A stretch of 61,314 nt of DNA, from positions 1 to 61,314 of the forward strand of contig JAIOYV010000037.1 in the NCBI GenBank assembly GCA_021740905.1, written 5' to 3'. The position numbers and the translations under genes were made by a program. The notes below the pieces were generated by a model, which worked only from the letters and a program-made list of their open reading frames with translations, was not told where the DNA came from and made no database searches. Within the stretch, counting starts at the first letter, position 1; every line of letters begins with the position of its first letter. The DNA comes from Bacteroidales bacterium (GTDB taxonomy: Bacteria; Bacteroidota; Bacteroidia; Bacteroidales; M50B96). Of this stretch, positions 27,218 through 34,693 are shown piece by piece.

Positions 27218-27868
27218 TTACAAAATTTTTAGCCATTCAATGGTTTTGGTTGGGTCTTCCGATTTGAAAACAAAATTTCCGGCTACCAGGCAATTAGTTC
27301 CTGCATCTAGTAATTTTGCAGCATTCGTGTTGTTTACACCGCCATCTACCTGGATTATCGTATTCGATTGCTGGCTAACAACTAGTTCTTTTAGCTTTCT
27401 GATTTTACTGTAACTTGTTTCTATAAACCTCTGTCCACCAAATCCTGGATTTACTGACATAATTAATACCATGTCCAATTCACCAATTATTTCTTCCAAA
27501 ACAGAAACCGGGGTGTGGGGATTAAGTGCTACTCCTGCCTTCATCCCAAGCGATTTAATAACCTGGATGGTCCGATGTAAATGCGTGCAGGCTTCGTAAT
27601 GAACGGTAAGAATATCAGCTCCGGCATCTTTAAAGGCGGTAATGTACCTGTCAGGATCAACAATCATTAAATGAACATCAAGCGGCTTGGTCGCTTTCGA
27701 TTTTATCTGTTTGATAATGGGCATCCCAAATGAAATATTCGGGACAAATACACCATCCATAATATCGAGATGGAACCAGTCGGCCTGACTGGCATTTACC
27801 ATTTCAATATCCATATTAAGCTGGCCAAAATTGGCTGAGAGAAAAGAAGGGGAGATCAGGTGTTTCAT
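27218..27868 (-). CDS. rpe: Ribulose-phosphate 3-epimerase
   Basis: Rpe interconverts ribulose-5-phosphate and xylulose-5-phosphate in the pentose phosphate pathway. The 216-residue TIM barrel has SPSFLSANF, HLDIMDGVFVPNISFG (metal ligands His and Asp), LDVHLMIVDPDRY, MSVNPGFGGQRFI and VDGGVNNTNA. It is the first gene of a two-gene operon with the RsmI-like methylase. Confidence 0.97.
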   Translation of the reverse strand: MKHLISPSFLSANFGQLNMDIEMVNASQADWFHLDIMDGVFVPNISFGMPIIKQIKSKATKPLDVHLMIVDPDRYITAFKDAGADILTVHYEACTHLHRTIQVIKSLGMKAGVALNPHTPVSVLEEIIGELDMVLIMSVNPGFGGQRFIETSYSKIRKLKELVVSQQSNTIIQVDGGVNNTNAAKLLDAGTNCLVAGNFVFKSEDPTKTIEWLKIL

Positions 27869-27920
27869 ATTGTAAATTTATTCAGTTTTTAAATTCCTTG
27901 TCCTGTGTACGATAAGGCTA

Positions 27921-27948
27921 CAAAAATAATAATTCTCTATCAGGTACA
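27921..27948 (-). promoter_or_regulatory. Candidate promoter for rpe operon
   Basis: The minus strand reads TTG (27948-27946), 17 bases, then TATTTTTG (27928-27921). This resembles the Bacteroidota -33/-7 arrangement, about 53 bases before the rpe ATG. Confidence 0.45.
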
Positions 27949-28005
27949 ATGTTAAGGTAACTAATTTAATATGCTGGCGTAAATCTAGAAAACTTATCTC
28001 TTTTT

Positions 28006-28752
28006 ATGAAAATAGGAATTATAGGTGGATCGGGTTTAGATGATCCAAAATTGATTAAAAATTCATCAGAGATTGATGTCTATACCAAGTATGGCAGGCC
28101 TAGTTGTAAAATTAGGGAAGGCTACATAAATGGGGTAGATATTGCCCTTATTTCTCGTCACGGCCGATTTCATCAAATTCCGCCAACTCAGGTTAATAAT
28201 AGGGCAAATTTATTGGCTTTGAAAGAAATAGGTGTAACCCACATATTAGCTACCTCGGCAGTTGGCTCTTTACGCGAAGAAATTGGCCGGGGGCATTTTG
28301 TTTTTGTCGATCAGTTTATTGATTTCACAAAGCATCGTATTTCCACTTTTCATGATGATTTTACCGGGGGAATGAAACACATTTCAATGGCAGAACCTTT
28401 TGATGCCGGACTTCGAAAAAAAATGATTGAAACCTCCATTGAACTCGGCTATACCACACACAATAGAGGAACGGTGATCACCATTGAGGGACCCCGGTTT
28501 TCGACCAAGGCCGAATCGGCCATGTTCCGTCTTCTCAATGCCGATGTGATCAATATGTCGACAGCCCCGGAGGCATCCCTTGCCAACGAATTGGGAATCC
28601 CTTATGCCCTGGTGGCCGTAAGCACCGACTACGATTGTTGGAAAGATGATGAGAATCCGGTAAGTTTCGAGGAAGTATTGACGGTTTTCGAACAAAATGT
28701 AAAACGTGTAAAAACCCTTTTGATTTCTACAATTTCATCACTAAAAAGATAG
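28006..28752 (+). CDS. mtnP: S-methyl-5'-thioadenosine phosphorylase family
   Basis: The enzyme phosphorolyses methylthioadenosine to adenine and methylthioribose-1-phosphate. The 248-residue protein has the PNP/MTAP motifs GGSGLDD (7-13), ISRHGRFHQIPP (phosphate site), ATSAVGSLREEI, ITIEGPRFSTKAES and MSTAPEASLANELG, and the MTAP-like STDYDCW. MTAP and purine nucleoside phosphorylase are close relatives, so inosine or guanosine activity cannot be ruled out. It ends 4 bp from the convergent HlyD gene. Confidence 0.88.
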   Translation: MKIGIIGGSGLDDPKLIKNSSEIDVYTKYGRPSCKIREGYINGVDIALISRHGRFHQIPPTQVNNRANLLALKEIGVTHILATSAVGSLREEIGRGHFVFVDQFIDFTKHRISTFHDDFTGGMKHISMAEPFDAGLRKKMIETSIELGYTTHNRGTVITIEGPRFSTKAESAMFRLLNADVINMSTAPEASLANELGIPYALVAVSTDYDCWKDDENPVSFEEVLTVFEQNVKRVKTLLISTISSLKR

Positions 28753-28756
28753 CTTT

Positions 28757-30064
28757 TTAATCTGTTTGCTTCTTGATTAGCGATTTTAAAGGATTCACAA
28801 TTTGCTTTAGTAAGCTAATGTTTTCAGTAATAATTTCAGCATCGCCCTGCATTTTTTGGCTGAATGGCAATTCCCGGTTATAATTGGTTGTCAGTCCGTT
28901 TGGGAATGATACCTCGAGCGTGTAATAATTATTTTCAGGGACCGATGAAATCCTTTCAACTATCCCTAATACCATCCCAAATTCCAGATAAGGATAGTTT
29001 TCCAATTTAATGTTGACCCTCTGTCCCGGTTTTACTTTTCCCGAATTCTTCACCGGCAAGTCAAGTTTCCCTATTATTTTGGTTTGTTCTTCAGGTACAA
29101 TGGTAAATACAGTTTCGTTTTCGCGCAAAAACTGATTATTGCTCCAAATTTTGTTAAAAGAGATTCGACCTTTTATAGGGCTTCTCAGTATATATTTTTG
29201 TTCGAAAGTGGCAATCTCAGAAAGTAATTTGTCGAAAGTTTCAATCAACCTAAGCTCCAGTTGCTTTTTATTGTCGGCAAAATTAAGTTGCAGGTCTAAG
29301 ATTTCCTGATTTAGTACCGACATTCTTATTTTGCTGTCCGATAGTTTTGTACGGACATCCTCAAAATCATATTTTTTTTTGATGATCGTACTTCGCGCCT
29401 TTTCAAACTCCACATCCGAAATCAAGCCCTTTAAATGAAGCCCTGAGTCGCGCTGGAATTGATTTTTCGAGAGCTTATACTCTTCTTCCAGCAGGTTTCG
29501 CTGACGATAAACCCGGTTGTATTGAACTTTGTGTTGATTTATTTCTTCTTCGAGCGATTCAATTTTCTGCGGATAATAATTCAACTCAAAAAAATAATTA
29601 TAATCGTTGATAGCCGATTTGAAGTTAAGGAAGCTGACTTGAATATCACCTAAACGAAAACTACTGTCGAGGTTGATCGTACTTATGCTGTCGAGCAAGG
29701 CCGTTTTATCATTCACAAAAGGCGACAGTATCTGGCTTATCCTCTGAATATCGCGTGTGTTGGCAGGTGTTTCAATAAAGGCTAAAAGCTGCCCGGGCGT
29801 AACCGGTTCATTATCCCCGACCACAAGGCCCTGTAATTTGCCATCGGCACGGGCAATGATCGACACGGGTGGGTTTTCGGTGGTAATCACAATCCGGGAC
29901 TTAATGATATCCGGGTACTTAAAGAAATAGCTTCCCACGAGCAAAACTAAAATCGACAAGGTAATGGCAATAATCCCGTATCGCACCATCCATGAGGGAG
30001 TACGCCCGATTATTTCCTGGAAATCATCGCTCCGTATTTCTATCTTTTTCTCTTCTACTTCCAT
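28757..30064 (-). CDS. HlyD-family periplasmic adaptor of the peptide exporter
   Basis: The 435-residue protein has a short cytosolic N-terminus, one membrane helix (about 29-48), a lipoyl/barrel-sandwich half (ARADGKLQGLVVGDNEPVTPGQLLAF), a long coiled coil (about 120-270) and a second barrel half (LRSPIKGRISFNKIWSNNQFLRENETVF). It links an inner-membrane ABC exporter to an outer-membrane channel. Its ATG overlaps the exporter stop by one base (TAATG), so the two are coupled. No TolC-type channel gene is in the window. Confidence 0.93.
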   Translation of the reverse strand: MEVEEKKIEIRSDDFQEIIGRTPSWMVRYGIIAITLSILVLLVGSYFFKYPDIIKSRIVITTENPPVSIIARADGKLQGLVVGDNEPVTPGQLLAFIETPANTRDIQRISQILSPFVNDKTALLDSISTINLDSSFRLGDIQVSFLNFKSAINDYNYFFELNYYPQKIESLEEEINQHKVQYNRVYRQRNLLEEEYKLSKNQFQRDSGLHLKGLISDVEFEKARSTIIKKKYDFEDVRTKLSDSKIRMSVLNQEILDLQLNFADNKKQLELRLIETFDKLLSEIATFEQKYILRSPIKGRISFNKIWSNNQFLRENETVFTIVPEEQTKIIGKLDLPVKNSGKVKPGQRVNIKLENYPYLEFGMVLGIVERISSVPENNYYTLEVSFPNGLTTNYNRELPFSQKMQGDAEIITENISLLKQIVNPLKSLIKKQTD

Positions 30065-32262
30065 TAGTTACCAAGTTCCAATTGATTCTTCACTAACTCG
30101 TAATACGCTCCTTTCTTAGCTGTTAAGTTTGCATGATTCCCGGTTTCGATTATTTTTCCATCGTCCAATACAATTATCTGATCTGCATTTTTTACTGTGC
30201 TCAACCTGTGAGCCACCACAACAACAGTCCTTCCTTTGAAAAAGCGATCCAGATTTTGCATAATCACCCGTTCGTTGTTGGCATCGAGGGCATTGGTCGC
30301 CTCATCAAAAAATAAAAACTCAGGATCCTTATAAATGGCGCGCGCTATCAATATTCGCTGTTTTTGGCCTTGGCTCAGGCCGTGCCCGTCCGCGCCAATT
30401 TTTGTATTGTATCCAAGAGGTAGTGATTCAATAAAAGCTTGAATATTTGCTAATTTTACAGCTTCCAACAATCTTTTCTGGTCAATGGTCTCGTAGCCTA
30501 CAGCAACATTCTGAGCTATGGTGTCGGAAAAAATGAAGCCATCCTGCATCACAACCCCACATTTTTGACGAAGCATTTTCTGGCTGAAATTCGAAAGCGA
30601 GATATCCCCAATCTTTAATTCGCCTTTCGTGGGTGGATAAAACCCAAGTAACAGCTTGATCAATGTTGTTTTTCCACTTCCACTTACCCCCACAATGGCT
30701 GTTACTTTACCTTGTGGGATTTGCATGCTGATGTCATCCAAAACAAATTTTGAATGTGGCCCTTCGTATTGAAATGATAGTTTTCGAATCGAAAAAGATT
30801 TGTTCTCCGGAAAAATATTCACTTTACCTTGCGACACAGGCTCTTCGTCTTCGCGGTTATGGATTTCACCCAATCGTTCGAGGCTAATTTTTGCATCTTG
30901 CGTGCTATGGATAAATTCAAGCATCTGGTTTATGGGGCTATTTAACTGGCCTATTATATATTGTATAGCCAGCATCATACCCAGTGTAATACTGCCATCG
31001 ATTACCGCTTTGGCAGCAATAAAAGTGATGATGATATTTTTGGTTTCGTTGATGAAGACTCCCCCTGCATTTTGATATTGCCTGAGCGACAGTACCTTCA
31101 TCCTTACTTTATAAAGCGATGCTTGTATTGCTTCCCATTCCCACCGTTTCTGTTTTTCGCAATTGTTGAGCTTAATTTCCTGCATCCCGTTTATTAGCTG
31201 GATAATCGACGATTGGTTTCTAGCTTGATGAGTAAATCGTTTTGAGTCAAGCTCCCGACGTTTCCGTAGAAAAATCAATATCCAGGCAACATACAAAATG
31301 CTTCCGAAGAAGAAAACAAGGAAAACTGATAGGTCGTAAATCACCAGGACTATCCCAAAAATGATGAGGTTCACAAGCGAAAAAAGAATATTCAGGGTCG
31401 AAGATGTAAGGAAACTCTCAATTCTTTTATGGTCGCCAATTCGTTGAATGATGTCCCCGATCATTTTCGTATCGAAAAATGAGATGGGCAGTTTCATCAT
31501 CTTGATCAGAAAGTCGGAAATGAGTGAAATATTTACACGAGTCCCAATATGTAATAGTATCCAACTCCTGATCATATCCACCGACATTCGGCTAATAAGC
31601 AGCACCAGTTGGGCAATCAGTACGAGGTTAATGAAACTAATGTCATTGTTGTTGATCCCAAAATCGACAATCGACTGGGTTAAAAACGGGAAAATGAGCT
31701 GGATCAGGCTGCCGAAAATCATCCCAATAAGGAGCTGGACTATGAATTTCCGGTAATGGCCTAAATAAGAAAAGAGAAAGCGAAACCCGGTTTTGCCTGT
31801 TTTATCATCATCTAGATAGGTATCTGCAGAAAAAGAAGGAGTTGGCTCTATGAGGAGGCAAATTCCTTGTTTAACCCCATCCTTTTCTATCGATGCCCAA
31901 TTCTTAATGAATTCAGCCTTTGTGTATTTAATGAGTGTATGGGCTGGATCGGCCACATAAACTGTATCCTTCTTGATTTTATAAACCACCACAAAATGGT
32001 TTTGCCTCCAATGTGCAATACAGGGAAGGGGGGCTTCTTTTGAAAGTTGATCAAAATTAATCCGTGTCCCAATACTATGAAAGCCCAATTCTTCTGCGGC
32101 CTCGCTAATCCCAAGCAACGAAACCCCTTCCCGTGAAATATGGCTTAATTCCCTGATCTTTTGTAGCGAAATACTTCTACCATAATGCTTTGCAATCATC
32201 CTCAGACAACTCGGTCCACAATCCATTGCATCATGTTGTTTAAAAAAAGGAAATGCTGCCAT
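30064..32262 (-). CDS. C39-peptidase ABC exporter (leader-cleaving)
   Basis: The 732-residue protein is a bacteriocin-processing type exporter. The C39 cysteine peptidase (1-130) has Q9, catalytic Cys15 in DCGPSC, His89 in RQNHFVVV and Asp105 in ADPAH. A six-helix transmembrane domain (about 165-440) and an ATPase follow, with Walker A GVSGSGKTT, signature LSQGQKQR and Walker B LFFDEA. This class removes double-glycine leaders during export. Four GG-leader genes lie about 1.3-2.2 kb upstream on the same strand and are the obvious substrates. A hairpin terminator between the kinase gene and this gene suggests a separate promoter or partial read-through. Confidence 0.96.
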   Translation of the reverse strand: MAAFPFFKQHDAMDCGPSCLRMIAKHYGRSISLQKIRELSHISREGVSLLGISEAAEELGFHSIGTRINFDQLSKEAPLPCIAHWRQNHFVVVYKIKKDTVYVADPAHTLIKYTKAEFIKNWASIEKDGVKQGICLLIEPTPSFSADTYLDDDKTGKTGFRFLFSYLGHYRKFIVQLLIGMIFGSLIQLIFPFLTQSIVDFGINNNDISFINLVLIAQLVLLISRMSVDMIRSWILLHIGTRVNISLISDFLIKMMKLPISFFDTKMIGDIIQRIGDHKRIESFLTSSTLNILFSLVNLIIFGIVLVIYDLSVFLVFFFGSILYVAWILIFLRKRRELDSKRFTHQARNQSSIIQLINGMQEIKLNNCEKQKRWEWEAIQASLYKVRMKVLSLRQYQNAGGVFINETKNIIITFIAAKAVIDGSITLGMMLAIQYIIGQLNSPINQMLEFIHSTQDAKISLERLGEIHNREDEEPVSQGKVNIFPENKSFSIRKLSFQYEGPHSKFVLDDISMQIPQGKVTAIVGVSGSGKTTLIKLLLGFYPPTKGELKIGDISLSNFSQKMLRQKCGVVMQDGFIFSDTIAQNVAVGYETIDQKRLLEAVKLANIQAFIESLPLGYNTKIGADGHGLSQGQKQRILIARAIYKDPEFLFFDEATNALDANNERVIMQNLDRFFKGRTVVVVAHRLSTVKNADQIIVLDDGKIIETGNHANLTAKKGAYYELVKNQLELGN

Positions 32263-32374
32263 TATTTTTTTTGAATGTAAAATCTTTGATTTAGATACGC
32301 AAGGATAAGAAAATTTTGGTGTTTTTCAATTCTAAATTTATAAAATTTGAATTGAAATTGGCTATAGATTTAAT

Positions 32375-32403
32375 TAAAAAATCCCGACGTATTATGCCGG
32401 GAT
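32375..32403 (-). terminator. Terminator after histidine kinase
   Basis: ATCCCG (32381-32386) pairs with CGGGAT (32398-32403). The A run 32376-32381 provides the U tract on the minus strand. It lies between the kinase gene and the exporter gene. Confidence 0.7.
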
Positions 32404-32440
32404 ACTTATTCCTAAAATATGAAGTGTTATAGATGAGTTT

Positions 32441-33283
32441 CTAACTTGCTGTATAATAGAGGCTTTGTGCTGGTATTTTTATGATTGATTTCAATATTCT
32501 TTTTTTTTCAGATTTAAGAGGCATTTCGAAAAAGAACGAAGAACCATTTCCAGCTGAAGATTCGAACCAAATTTTACCTCCCAGCAGTTTTGCTATTCCC
32601 TTTGAAATTGCAAGCCCCATACCTATGCCATTGCTTACTTTGTTTAAAGAGGCATCAATTTGATTGAATTTATCGAATATTTTTGCTTGCTCATCTTTCG
32701 TAATGCCAACACCAGTGTCGATTACGTAAAAAGTAATCTTTTCGCTTGTGGTGGTATATCCAAAGTCGATGTGGCCTGTATCTGTATATTTTAATGCGTT
32801 GTCGAGCAAATTGGAAAGAAGGCTTTTTAATTTTGTGCCATCAGTAAGTACTACATTATCAGTCGATAATTGTTTCCTATTTGTATTGATTAAAACGTTT
32901 TGTTTGGCATTTTTTGTTCTGGTATTGTCGAGTTGCTTATATAAATCGCTTAGTAATATGGATAAATTACATTCATTTTCCTTATATGTCATTTGGTTGT
33001 TTTCGATCTGAGCAAGGTCTAAAAGGTTTTCAATCATCGAAAGTAATGAGAAGCTGCTTTTACGGATTGTGGTTATGAATTCATTTCTTTCTTCATGGGT
33101 AAACCCAGGATCGTTAAGCAATCCGGAGAATCCAATTATTGAATTCATGGGTGTACGAAGTTCGTGTGAAATGTTGCGTAGAAAGGTTGACTGGAAGCTT
33201 CTTGCCTGAAGATTTTGTTGTTCGAGATCTTTGATTCTCTGCTCCAGTTCTTCGTATGATGGTCTATGTTGCTCTGTTGACAT
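32441..33283 (-). CDS. Soluble sensor-less histidine kinase
   Basis: The 280-residue protein has a short N-terminal coiled coil (about 8-30). The HisKA H-box (NISHELRTPMN, phospho-His40) and a GHKL ATPase domain follow (LLDNALKYTDTGH, YVIDTGVGI, GIGMGLAISKGIAKLLGG). No signal peptide, membrane helix or input domain is present, so any signal must come from a partner. It lies between the precursor genes and the exporter, on the same strand. No response regulator is adjacent. Confidence 0.92.
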   Translation of the reverse strand: MSTEQHRPSYEELEQRIKDLEQQNLQARSFQSTFLRNISHELRTPMNSIIGFSGLLNDPGFTHEERNEFITTIRKSSFSLLSMIENLLDLAQIENNQMTYKENECNLSILLSDLYKQLDNTRTKNAKQNVLINTNRKQLSTDNVVLTDGTKLKSLLSNLLDNALKYTDTGHIDFGYTTTSEKITFYVIDTGVGITKDEQAKIFDKFNQIDASLNKVSNGIGMGLAISKGIAKLLGGKIWFESSAGNGSSFFFEMPLKSEKKRILKSIIKIPAQSLYYTAS

Positions 33284-33535
33284 AATAAAATAGCCTTTAT
33301 AAGATTGAATCCATAGATATATTCCTCAATCCTAAAAAAGGTTACCTGATTTTTCCAAAAATTCTTGAAAAAAATCTCCCAGCTCAGAAGATTATTGTCG
33401 GTTTAGGACAAAAATCCTGAATAAAAGTTCGCTATGTAGTACGATGTCAGAAGATTAGTGTTCTTTTATCCATATTCTATTTTTTTTTGTTTTTATATTA
33501 GTTTATTATTTTCTATTTGGATTCATGGAGCTATT

Positions 33536-33727
33536 TTATACTTCTGGCTCTGGCCAGTAATCGAAATCACCGTCAATTGTTGGGTAAACGACTTCATCCT
33601 TTTTTTCGGCTGGTTTCTGATCGGTCTTGTTTGGGTCTTCGTCTGATGTTCCGCCTTTGATCATTAAGAGTTCGGCTATTGAAAGAATATTGTTGCTGTC
33701 TGTGCTATAGTTTGTTAAAGTTTTCAT
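33536..33727 (-). CDS. GG-leader precursor peptide 1
   Basis: This 63-residue peptide starts MKTLTNYSTDSNN, then the leader box ILSIAELLMIKGG, then a 37-residue core beginning TSDEDPN and ending YPTIDGDFDYWPEPEV. The leader matches the double-glycine type cleaved by C39 exporters. The core has no Cys and a net charge of about -8. The ATG at 33727 is used, in line with paralogues; a TTG six bases upstream is less likely. It is the last precursor before the kinase gene and nearly identical to precursor 2. Confidence 0.9.
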   Translation of the reverse strand: MKTLTNYSTDSNNILSIAELLMIKGGTSDEDPNKTDQKPAEKKDEVVYPTIDGDFDYWPEPEV

Positions 33728-33778
33728 AGTCAATTAGTTTATTGGTTTAAGCTTAGTTATCTGTTTGGTTTAGTTATT

Positions 33779-33973
33779 TTATACTTCTGGCTCTGGCCAG
33801 TAATCGAAATCACCATCAATTGTTGGGTAAACGACTTCATCCTTTTTTTCGGCTGGTTTCTGATCGGTTTTGTTGTTTGGGTCTTCGTCTGATGTTCCGC
33901 CTTTGATCATTAAGAGTTCGGCTATTGAAAGAATATTGTTGCTGTCTGTGCTATAGTTTGTTAAAGTTTTCAT
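33779..33973 (-). CDS. GG-leader precursor peptide 2
   Basis: This 64-residue peptide has the same leader as precursor 1 and a 38-residue core with one extra Asn (DPNNKTDQ). The last 16 residues are the invariant YPTIDGDFDYWPEPEV. The two genes are almost identical in DNA as well, so the duplication is recent or homogenised. Confidence 0.9.
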   Translation of the reverse strand: MKTLTNYSTDSNNILSIAELLMIKGGTSDEDPNNKTDQKPAEKKDEVVYPTIDGDFDYWPEPEV

Positions 33974-34022
33974 AGTCAATTAGTTTATTAATTTATTATT
34001 GTTTTCTATTAGTTTTGGATTC

Positions 34023-34211
34023 TTATACTTCTGGCTCAGGCCAGTAATCGAAATCACCGTCAATTGTTGGGTATTGAACTTCATCTTTCTTCTTTGGTTC
34101 TTTATCCTTGTCTTTTGGGTCTTCGTCTGATGTTCCACCTTTGATCATTAACAGTTCTGCTATTGAAAGTATGTTATTGTTGTTTGAATTATAGTTACTT
34201 AGAGTTTTCAT
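34023..34211 (-). CDS. GG-leader precursor peptide 3
   Basis: This 62-residue peptide starts MKTLSNYNSNNNN, then ILSIAELLMIKGG and a 36-residue core with a Lys/Asp-rich middle (DPKDKDKEPKKKDEVQ). The invariant YPTIDGDFDYWPEPEV ends the peptide. Net core charge is about -7. The middle is the variable part of the family. Confidence 0.9.
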   Translation of the reverse strand: MKTLSNYNSNNNNILSIAELLMIKGGTSDEDPKDKDKEPKKKDEVQYPTIDGDFDYWPEPEV

Positions 34212-34262
34212 AGTTGTAATATTTAATTTTATTAATACTTGACTTCCTATTCGTTTGGATTC

Positions 34263-34457
34263 TTATACTTCTGGTTCAGGCCAGTAATCGAAATCACCGT
34301 CAATTGTTGGGTAAACGACTTCATCTTTCTTATCGGCAGGCTTTTCATCTGTTTTTTTGTTTGGATCCTCTTCGGTTAATCCACCTCTGATACTAAGCAA
34401 GTCATTTGTTGATAATAAGTAAGCGGTCTCTGTTTTGAATAAGTCTAATGTTTTCAT
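34263..34457 (-). CDS. GG-leader precursor peptide 4
   Basis: This 64-residue peptide is the most divergent. Its leader is AYLLSTNDLLSIRGG and its 38-residue core starts LTEEDPNKKTDEK. It still ends YPTIDGDFDYWPEPEV. It is first in the direction of transcription, so the promoter for the array should lie in 34458-34693, but no clear TAnnTTTG box was seen on this strand. Confidence 0.9.
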   Translation of the reverse strand: MKTLDLFKTETAYLLSTNDLLSIRGGLTEEDPNKKTDEKPADKKDEVVYPTIDGDFDYWPEPEV

Positions 34458-34631
34458 GTCTTAATGGTTTTAGTATAGTATCTCTATTGATTTAGTGTAT
34501 TAAAATTGTATTTTACTCTTGTAATTATATTTACCTATTTTTATTTTGTGCTTTTTATTTTCCCGTTTTAAAGTATTCTATTTTGTTTTACTTATTTTCT
34601 ACTTTGTACTTTTTCCTGTTTCAGTTTTTCT

Positions 34632-34639
34632 TACTTTTG
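34632..34639 (+). promoter_or_regulatory. Candidate -7 box for the CHAT gene
   Basis: TACTTTTG matches TAnnTTTG and lies 55 bases before the ATG. A TTTG (34603-34606) is 25 bases upstream, slightly far for a -33 element. The region 34458-34693 is a very AT-rich divergent spacer with no gene. Confidence 0.4.
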
Positions 34640-34693
34640 ATGCAATAATTAATTCGTCATACGGAAATTAATGATTATGGTTTTACATTTCTA

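Larger units (their letters stand above)
33536..34457 (-). repeat. Tandem array of four peptide genes, about 243-bp period
   Basis: Stop-to-stop distances are 243, 244 and 240 bp. The DNA covering the last 16 codons (GGCCAGTAATCGAAATCACC on the plus strand) is nearly identical in all four, more so than the leader of copy 4. Spacers after genes 3 and 4 also share TTTGGATTCTTATAC-like words. Confidence 0.85.
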
